Positions 58,572 to 64,000 of a stretch of 64,000 nt of DNA are shown piece by piece. The notes under the pieces were generated by a model. The model saw only the letters and a program-made list of their open reading frames with translations. It ran no database searches and was not told the DNA's origin. Made by a program: the position numbers and the translations under genes. Origin of the DNA: CAVPWP01 sp050789285 (GTDB lineage Bacteria > Pseudomonadota > Alphaproteobacteria > Rhodobacterales > Rhodobacteraceae); assembly GCF_050789285.1 (NCBI RefSeq), contig NZ_JBOUVX010000002.1, positions 620,001 through 684,000 on the forward strand, in the 5' to 3' direction. The first letter of the stretch is position 1. Every line of letters begins with the position of its first letter.

Positions 58572-59321
58572 ATGTCCGCCGCCGCAAGACCCGAGACAAG
58601 ACCTGGAAAGACGATCCTTCGCTTCACCATGCTGGGTCTGGCGGCGGCGGGCATCGCCTGGGCCGCGCTCTCGCAGCGCGGCCCGGACCCGGCGTTCTTG
58701 CCGGAGATGGCCGAACGGGCGGTCGTCATGCCGGACGGGAGTCCGGTCTACGTGCAGAAATTCGAAGTCACTGTGACCGAGTGGAACAGATGCGAGGACG
58801 ACGGCGCCTGTTATCTCGGCCTGCGGGCTGGGCCCGATCAGAATCCAGCAACGACACCGGCAACCGGGCTCAGCTACGTGGACGTTCAGCAATACGTCGC
58901 CTGGATCAACAAGAGAAGCCGTCATGCCTTCCGGCTTCCGACCGCAGAGGAGTGGGAAGTCATGGCCGCCCCGGTTCTGCCAGAGAAATCCGACCCGCTC
59001 TTCACCGATCCCTCGCTGACTTGGGCCTCGAGCTACCTGGTCGAGGGCGTGGCTCCTCGAGCGCTGAAAGCCCAGGGCAGCTTCTCGACCTCGCCGGAGG
59101 GCATCGCCGATCTCGATGGCAGCGTCTGGGAATGGACGATGGAATGCTACGACGGGCTCGCCGCGGGGACACCGCCCGATCGGTGCCCGGCGTTCTTCGT
59201 GGGTGGCGAGCACCTTGCGGCGATGTCCTACTTGGTCCGGGACCCCGCGCGCGGCGGTTGTGCCGTGGGAACGCCGCCGGCACACCTCGGCATGCGTCTC
59301 GTCAGCGATGACTCCGTCTGA
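58572..59321 (+). CDS. nirV: NirV, formylglycine-generating-enzyme-like protein
   Basis: A 249-residue protein. An N-terminal anchor (ILRFTMLGLAAAGIAWAAL, ~15-33) precedes a FGE/SUMF1-type domain: VQKFEVTVTEWNRCEDDGACY, INKRSRHAFRLPTAEEWEVMAA, IADLDGSVWEWTMECYDG and GMRLVSDDS. NirV always follows nirK in several denitrifiers; its role is unknown, and a part in copper insertion or maturation has been suggested. It begins 16 bases after nirK behind GGGAGGAGGAGG, so it is in the same operon. Confidence 0.92.
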   Translation: MSAAARPETRPGKTILRFTMLGLAAAGIAWAALSQRGPDPAFLPEMAERAVVMPDGSPVYVQKFEVTVTEWNRCEDDGACYLGLRAGPDQNPATTPATGLSYVDVQQYVAWINKRSRHAFRLPTAEEWEVMAAPVLPEKSDPLFTDPSLTWASSYLVEGVAPRALKAQGSFSTSPEGIADLDGSVWEWTMECYDGLAAGTPPDRCPAFFVGGEHLAAMSYLVRDPARGGCAVGTPPAHLGMRLVSDDSV

Positions 59322-59487
59322 GCGATGTTCGCGGTCTAAAGGACTCTCCAAACCGGTTTCGTGCTTGAGGAAGAGTGAAGAGCAATGGGATCCGAGCCGC
59401 AGCAGTACTGGCGTTGACGTAAGAAAGAACCGAACTTGTACGAGTCCGGTTTGTCCGCACACCGGACCTCAGGGGCTATCTCGACCA

Positions 59488-59530
59488 CGTCCGCTTCGCC
59501 CGACACAGCGGTCATCTGAGCGAACGCGTC
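59488..59530 (+). repeat. Dispersed repeat, copy A
   Basis: Positions 59488-59520 match 63215-63247 with one mismatch (both begin CGTCCGCTTCGCCCGACACA), and ten more bases match with three differences. Both copies lie in gene-free DNA near the right end and share the GTCCGCTT core typical of Rhodobacterales intergenic repeats. Confidence 0.75.
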
Positions 59531-59877
59531 AGATATCTCCTTCGTGCCCTTCTCGGACCTCCGGTTTGAGCGCAGCATTCGACATGATGGGCGGTGAACG
59601 GACCTTCGCCGCAAGCGGTCCCAATGTCCGCTCTCTCACCTTTTGCAGTCCGAGGGGCGCCCGAGAAATCAGCTGGCCCCGGGCGCGAGAGCGCGGTTCG
59701 CTCGGAAAGTTCGGACTCGAGCGCCTTTCCGTCGAGGATCGTGATCGACCCGTAATCCGTCCGGATCATTCCGCGATCGACAAGATCCTTCAGGATCAGG
59801 GCCGCCGAAGAGCGGGACAGGCAGGACGCGTCCGCAAGCTCGTTGTGTTTGACGGGAACAATCGCGTAGGGCGCGGT
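59512..59877 (-). pseudogene. Remnant of a Crp/Fnr-type helix-turn-helix regulator
   Basis: The minus strand reads, right after a stop, IVPVKHNELADASCLSRSSAALILKDLVDRGMI then YGSITILDGKALES, which is the DNA-binding HTH and C-terminal beta hairpin of a Crp/Fnr regulator. The sensory domain is gone and the frame runs on as repeat-derived sequence to 59512. It may be the leftover of a second regulator once paired with the nir genes. Confidence 0.65.
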
Positions 59878-60003
59878 TCACCGCTCCTACAGTGATAGAA
59901 AGCTACTTCTGATAATCGATCAGCGGTCCGGACGTTCAGGCAAGGCGCAACCAAGGTCTGGCTCCCGCCCCTACTGCCCGGCAAGCATGAAGGCTTCTAA
60001 GGA

Positions 60004-60711
60004 TTAGTGCCCGAATTGCAGCGCCGCGAGAGTTTCGGGCCTAATCTCACGCAGGAGCTTGATTTCGATCGCGGCGGCAAAGCTCTCGAAGCTCTCCACC
60101 TCCATGACGAACGCTCCGGGGCCGGCAATCAACCTTGTCCGATACCACTCGCCAAGGTCGGGAACCTCTCGCGCAATCGCGAGCGCGTTGATCGTGATTC
60201 CGAGCGCCTCGGCGCGCAAGCGCGCATCAGCCGTGGACACCGCGGTTCTTTTGCGCGGCGCCATCGACTCGGGACCGTCGCCAGACAGGTTTATGATCCG
60301 GCGGTAGGCGCAGACGCCGGGAGCGTCGAGGAGTCTGGTCGCCGCCGCTATCGCGTTGCCGATACCGGTGTTGCCGCGAACGGGACGTGGTATTGTCTCG
60401 AGGTGCCGCGCCAAATCGTCGGCGCCAGCTCCCCTGACGAGCCTCGTCATCGGCATGATCTGCAAGTCCCGCACCGAGTCGCTGAACACAACCGCGCCGA
60501 TGTCCACGATTCCGGCATTGGCGAGCGCCGCCCGGACACCCGGGGACCGGAACGCCCGGGCATAGCCCTGTTGCTGTAAGAAGTACTCGTCATCCTTCAC
60601 GCTGCCCGAGGCGTCGAGCGCCAAAACCAGCGCCACATCGGCGCAGGTCGCCGCCGCGGGAGCGGCCCCACCCAGCGCGATCGCCGCGACGAATGTCCGC
60701 GCGGTCAGCAT
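60004..60711 (-). CDS. Secreted VWA-domain protein (DUF1194)
   Basis: A 235-residue protein with a signal peptide (MLTARTFVAAIALGGAAPAAA). The von Willebrand A domain begins CADVALVLALDASGSVKDDE, with the DxSGS MIDAS metal site; GNTGIGNAIAAATRLLD supplies the MIDAS Thr region and INLSGDGPES the Asp. It matches DUF1194, exported VWA proteins of unknown role. The frame is open to 60873 but ATG 60711 gives a proper signal. Divergent from the wHTH-TPR regulator gene; the intervening DNA has a phased CTGA repeat. Confidence 0.85.
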   Translation of the reverse strand: MLTARTFVAAIALGGAAPAAATCADVALVLALDASGSVKDDEYFLQQQGYARAFRSPGVRAALANAGIVDIGAVVFSDSVRDLQIMPMTRLVRGAGADDLARHLETIPRPVRGNTGIGNAIAAATRLLDAPGVCAYRRIINLSGDGPESMAPRKRTAVSTADARLRAEALGITINALAIAREVPDLGEWYRTRLIAGPGAFVMEVESFESFAAAIEIKLLREIRPETLAALQFGH

Positions 60712-61024
60712 CAAGGGCTGCACCCACCTTGGTCCGGCCCCCGTGGCAGGAAGCCTTCGCGGCGGACGCCGGAACTGTCGGTGCTCGGCTGTGAGCGGGG
60801 CGCAAGAATGGACCACTGAGGGAGGAATCAGAATGGCGGCAAAAAGCATTTGTGATCCCCTTGACCGTTGCACGGACGACCGGATCTGAGATTCCCATGT
60901 TCAGGCGGCCGCCCTGCTGTGTCCTGAGATTTCCCTGAGAATTGTCTGAAAGCCTGCGCCTCGGCGCGGTGCTAACCCGCCTGTCGCAGCGGAAGACGTC
61001 GCGCCGTTGTGTTTGGAGAAGGGA
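60712..61024. other. Divergent regulatory region of the VWA and wHTH-TPR genes
   Basis: About 310 bases without a gene. It contains the three-copy 11-bp CTGA repeat (60924-60956). No sigma-70 elements are clear. Confidence 0.5.
60924..60956. repeat. Three CTGA-headed 11-bp direct repeats, likely operator
   Basis: CTGAGATTTCC, CTGAGAATTGT and CTGAAAGCCTG follow one another at 60924, 60935 and 60946, exactly 11 bp apart, one helical turn. Tandem sites with this phasing are what OmpR/CadC-type winged-helix domains bind; the neighbouring gene encodes such a domain. Confidence 0.65.
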
Positions 61025-62833
61025 GTGTCCAATGATATCATCCTGTCGTGCAACTCACCGGAAGTGGAGTGGGCGACCTTGACCCAGGAAACTCACGCTC
61101 CGATCTGCTTCTCCGGCTTCACACTCGACGTCGTCCGCGGGCGACTTCTATTCGGCAAGGTCGATGTCCCGCTGCGACCGAAGTCCTTCGCGCTCCTGTC
61201 CCATCTCGTACGAAACGCTGGCCGGGTTGTGTCGAAGGACGAACTCCTTTCGACGATCTGGCCAGATGTTACCGTGACCGAGGATTCCCTTACGCAATGC
61301 GTCCACGAGGTCCGGCGCGCCCTCGGTTCGGCGGGCAGAACCCTGCTCCGGACTGTCCATCGGCGTGGTTACCTCTTCGATTTCGGCGCGGCAGGATTGG
61401 ACAGGCCGATCTTGGCGCCTTCATCCCTGCTGGAACGGCGGACCCAGCCGGGATCAGGCCCGCTCGGGACAGATGGTAATGCGCAGGTCGAGCCGGTGAC
61501 CGCAGACGCACCTCTGTACGACACGAACTCGCTGTTACGCAGGCAGGCCATTACGGTCGGGGCTTCGGCGATGCTGCTGATCGGCGTCGGAAATATCGCC
61601 GCACGGTTCCGGTCACCGGCGCCCGCACCAAGTGCCACGGGGGCCTCGGTGTACGGGGACAGCGTGGTCCTCAGCATTCCACGGTTTCTTACAGAGACCG
61701 GCGATGTTTCGCTCGCGCGGTATGCCGGGGATCTGTGGCTGCAGGTAGCAGGTGCCCTGGCGGGGACGCGTCTCATCACGGTGATCGACACGGGCATAAC
61801 CTCATCACTCCGCGGTGCCGGGACCGATCCGCCGTCCAGGGAAACCGGTCTTGGCTCGAGGTTCATCCTAAGGGGCGCACTGGTCCGGAAATCCGTAGGC
61901 GTGCGCGCGACGGTGTGGCTCGTGGACGCTACAAGCGGCGCGCGTTTGTGGTCTGCGGACTACGACTACCCGACTTCACGTATCGGCCACGGTCGGGACG
62001 ATCTCGGCGACCAGATTGCCGCGGCGACCTTCGGCGAGATCCGCGACGCGGCGCGGGAGGCGGCTGCGCGAAAGCCGGAGGCTGACCTTCGCTCCTTCGA
62101 ACTCGTCCTCTTGGCGAACGAGCACCGATGGCTCTGGAGTCCGGAGGGCAATGACGCCGCGATCGACCTCGTGCAGGGCGCCCTGGCCATCGAGCCCCGC
62201 TCCGCTATGGCGTGGGCGGAACTCGCGCGCCTCTACGGGCAACGCGTCTGGGCCGGCTTCGGTCCGTCGCTGCGGGACGATGCCGCGCGATGGGAGGAGG
62301 CGGCAACGAAAGCGGTCGCCGCGGATGGCAACTACACCTTCGCCCGCGCCGCCCTTGCTGACTACCACATGTACACTCGGACGTGGGACGCCGCGCTTGC
62401 CGAGATGGACCGAGCGCTCGCTCTCGCGCCGTGGCTGCCCGAGATTATGGCGTTCGCGGGCGAACTCGTGCTCCCGTGGCTCGGACAGTCAAGGCGAGCG
62501 GCCGCACTTGTGGACCGGGCGAAACGCCTCGATCCGGCATCAATCTGGAAGGATGCCGAAGCCGTGGCCTACTTCTTCGTGCACCGGTTCCGGGAGTCTG
62601 CCGCGGCGGTCGAGTGGATGCCCGAGCCGTCGCGGTGGATGCAACTCTTCGTGACGCTATCCTACGCCCAACTCGGGGACGGCGATGCTCTCGAACGCTG
62701 GCGCGACCGGCTTCGGCAAGGCTGGCCGGATTACGCCGCGCGGGACGTCGAGGCGACCTCCTTTGCGCCCTTAGCCGAGGCGGAGCGCGCTCTCTGGCGG
62801 ATGAGCCACATGAAGGCAGGCCTCGCGGCCTGA
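61025..62833 (+). CDS. Membrane wHTH-TolB/TPR regulator (CadC/ToxR-like)
   Basis: A 602-residue predicted one-component regulator. Residues ~25-110 are an OmpR/CadC-type winged helix (SFALLSHLVRNAGRVVSKDELLSTIWPDVTVTEDSLTQCVHEVRRAL, then LRTVHRRGYLF). A membrane helix follows at ~172-190 (AITVGASAMLLIGVGNI). The periplasmic part has a TolB-N-like segment (~210-330, ADLWLQVAGAL... FILRGALVRKSVGVRATVWLVDATSGARLWSADYD) and TPR-like helices to the end. The GTG at 61025 follows GGAGAAGGGA; a TTG at 61007 is less likely. It probably binds the CTGA repeat just upstream. Confidence 0.85.
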   Translation: MSNDIILSCNSPEVEWATLTQETHAPICFSGFTLDVVRGRLLFGKVDVPLRPKSFALLSHLVRNAGRVVSKDELLSTIWPDVTVTEDSLTQCVHEVRRALGSAGRTLLRTVHRRGYLFDFGAAGLDRPILAPSSLLERRTQPGSGPLGTDGNAQVEPVTADAPLYDTNSLLRRQAITVGASAMLLIGVGNIAARFRSPAPAPSATGASVYGDSVVLSIPRFLTETGDVSLARYAGDLWLQVAGALAGTRLITVIDTGITSSLRGAGTDPPSRETGLGSRFILRGALVRKSVGVRATVWLVDATSGARLWSADYDYPTSRIGHGRDDLGDQIAAATFGEIRDAAREAAARKPEADLRSFELVLLANEHRWLWSPEGNDAAIDLVQGALAIEPRSAMAWAELARLYGQRVWAGFGPSLRDDAARWEEAATKAVAADGNYTFARAALADYHMYTRTWDAALAEMDRALALAPWLPEIMAFAGELVLPWLGQSRRAAALVDRAKRLDPASIWKDAEAVAYFFVHRFRESAAAVEWMPEPSRWMQLFVTLSYAQLGDGDALERWRDRLRQGWPDYAARDVEATSFAPLAEAERALWRMSHMKAGLAA

Positions 62834-63340
62834 GCGGCACGCAGGGTTCGGGGCTTACAAGAGTCACCGGCGAGCCGCGAGACAACCGGACAGGTCCCGG
62901 GGAGGCCAGGCGCTTCCGTCCGGGCGTGTTTTCTGCGGTCATCGGCCTCCGATTTCATCGAAGCTTCAGGGTTCCTTCGTGACGCGACCGCCTCGTTTCG
63001 GCGCCTGTGCAGGTCTCGACCCCCGAGATAGTAAGGGATCGCCGCGTCAAGTTCCCCACTGCCGACCTTCGTCATCCGCAGACGAATGACCTCTTTAGGC
63101 CGAATGCAGCCTGACCAGAGTTTCGTCGGAATGACAGCTTTGATTCTGGTGTCTGACGTCACCCTTGGAATGCCCAAGGTCCGCTTTCCGCAGATAGTTG
63201 CCGTGGTCTGTGACCGTCCGCTTCGCCCGACACAGCGGTGATCTGAGAGAAAGAGTCGGTTGTCGCCTTGTAGCCCAAAGCGGGCCTTGGCCGTGGCAGC
63301 AGACTCTTCAGTGGCGCATGAGAGTAGTCACTTTCCGCAA
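62834..63340. other. Gene-free stretch with dispersed repeat
   Basis: About 500 bases with only weak, Arg-rich open frames. Copy B of the dispersed repeat is at 63215-63257, and a related GGTCCGCTTTCCGC unit lies at about 63178. Nothing else recognised. Confidence 0.5.
63215..63257 (+). repeat. Dispersed repeat, copy B
   Basis: Same orientation as copy A (59488-59530), 33 bases with one mismatch plus a diverged tail. It lies about 80 bases downstream (convergent side) of the TVP38-like gene end. Confidence 0.75.
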
Positions 63341-63997
63341 TCAAATTTGCAACCCAAGAAACATCACGGCGAAGGGAACAGGCGAGACGGCAAGCACGAT
63401 GGTCAGGAGAGTCGCCAACGGCGAGAAGATTCCGCTGAGACCCGCCATAATCATGATGCCGCCGCCACCGCCAATCACGGAGTTGCCCGGTGTGTTCACG
63501 GCCAGAGCCAGAGCGACATAGCGGTATCGCAGCGCAAGGCTGAAGGCGCGCTTCGACTGACCATCGAGAAGCATCGCAAGTCGATCCTCCTGCGACAGCG
63601 GAGCGGCGCGGGCGACAAGCGCGGCCGCGCGGCGCATCCTTAGAAGCGACAAAAGGCGCCCTAGCAAACCGGTTGGCAGGAAACGCCCAATGGCGAAGGC
63701 TAGCATCATTGACGCGACGGTGCATACATAGATCAAGGGCGCAATGGCTGCCCCAAACGCGGCGAGCATCGCTAACCCGACCTCGGCGCCGGGCACAAAA
63801 GGCAACGCTAAAAGGCCGATATAAGCCACCGCTCCTAACATGATGGCGCGGTGCACCTGCTGTTCGTTATCCGGCCGGATCTGCAGGTTCAACGCATCTC
63901 TAATAGCGTGCGCGCCCCATGTTGCCAGAACCAAGATTGCGATGAGAACAACGACCCGCAGAACAATCGTGCGAAGCGACGCGCTTGCCGAATTCAA
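63341..63997 (-). CDS. TVP38/TMEM64 (VTT/DedA-like) membrane protein
   Basis: A 218-residue integral membrane protein with about five helices. PFVPGAEVGLAMLAAFGAAIAPLIYVCTVAS is the first half of the VTT/SNARE-associated domain (F/Y-x-PG-x-E motif), and AVNTPGNSVIGGGGGIMIMAGLSGIFSPLATLLTIVLAV the second half with its glycine run. DedA/TVP38 proteins are lipid scramblases or transporters; the substrate is unknown. The whole gene lies inside the window, with the ATG just before its right edge (63997). Confidence 0.8.
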   Translation of the reverse strand: MNSASASLRTIVLRVVVLIAILVLATWGAHAIRDALNLQIRPDNEQQVHRAIMLGAVAYIGLLALPFVPGAEVGLAMLAAFGAAIAPLIYVCTVASMMLAFAIGRFLPTGLLGRLLSLLRMRRAAALVARAAPLSQEDRLAMLLDGQSKRAFSLALRYRYVALALAVNTPGNSVIGGGGGIMIMAGLSGIFSPLATLLTIVLAVSPVPFAVMFLGLQI

Positions 63998-64000
63998 GTA

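Larger units (their letters stand above)
59322..60003. other. Gene-debris region after nirV
   Basis: About 680 bases with no intact gene and lower coding quality. It holds a copy of a dispersed repeat (59488-59530), a broken Crp-type HTH (59512-59877, minus) and short degenerate GTCCGCTT-containing units. No RNA gene or terminator was recognised. Confidence 0.55.

Noticed and set aside
62731..63177. Minus-strand 148-codon frame after the wHTH-TPR gene
   Set aside because: Overlaps the end of that gene antisense, Arg-rich, no motif; treated as non-coding.

Overview
The window looks like chromosomal DNA of a high-GC (about 65 %) alphaproteobacterium of the Rhodobacterales, most likely a purple non-sulfur or aerobic anoxygenic phototroph. 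The evidence is bchE and bchJ behind an FNR-type plus PpsR-type promoter, class I lysyl-tRNA synthetase, MipZ, MsrPQ, a 23S rRNA with an alphaproteobacterial-type helix 9 insert, and a 16S rRNA of alphaproteobacterial type. I cannot fix the genus by reading. All family names come from motif recognition; no database was searched.

Layout, left half. 0-6.7 kb: CPBP protease tail, membrane cNMP-binding protein, cyclopropane fatty acid synthase, then divergently bchE-bchJ and aspS. 7-9.3 kb: GNAT acetyltransferase, DNA-binding-domain-free response regulator, creatininase-like amidase. 9.3-16.7 kb: a tightly coupled minus-strand operon (ABC substrate-binding protein, ATPase, permease, cytosine-deaminase-like hydrolase, FAD-linked oxidase, two flavodoxin-fold NAD(P)H oxidoreductases) with a divergent RidA-like protein; together these read as an uptake and breakdown pathway for a small N-heterocycle. 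16.7-29.2 kb: housekeeping genes (orphan ParA, trxC, csp, ettA, peptide-binding YejA-like protein, nadD, dacB, TerB-like, lysK, CHAD, small proteins).

Middle. 29.4-31.7 kb: a large beta-helix (pectate-lyase/tailspike-like) protein. 31.7-38.6 kb: small redox and stress genes (HugZ-like, Usp, ABM, AhpD-like, rhodanese, hemerythrin, cytochrome c behind an FNR-type box, carbonic anhydrase, putative metallopeptidase, GFA). 38.8-44.2 kb: oligopeptide ABC transporter oppA-B-C with fused DF. 44.3-49.1 kb: membrane protein, mipZ, two fasciclin proteins, msrPQ.

Right end. 49.3-55.0 kb: a complete rrn operon (promoter, 16S, tRNA-Ala, tRNA-Ile, 23S, 5S, tRNA-fMet, terminator) with the spacer tRNAs in Ala-Ile order. 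From 54.9 kb the DNA looks accessory: a truncated large serine recombinase whose frame runs through the rrn terminator into tRNA-fMet, then a nitrite-reduction module (DUF1858 protein, NnrR-like regulator, pseudoazurin, nirK, nirV) with an NnrR-type operator, gene debris including a broken Crp-type HTH and a dispersed repeat, a secreted VWA protein divergent from a membrane wHTH/TPR regulator separated by an 11-bp-periodic direct repeat, and a TVP38-like membrane protein. The best candidates for something undescribed are the N-heterocycle operon and the wHTH-TPR/VWA pair with its phased operator.
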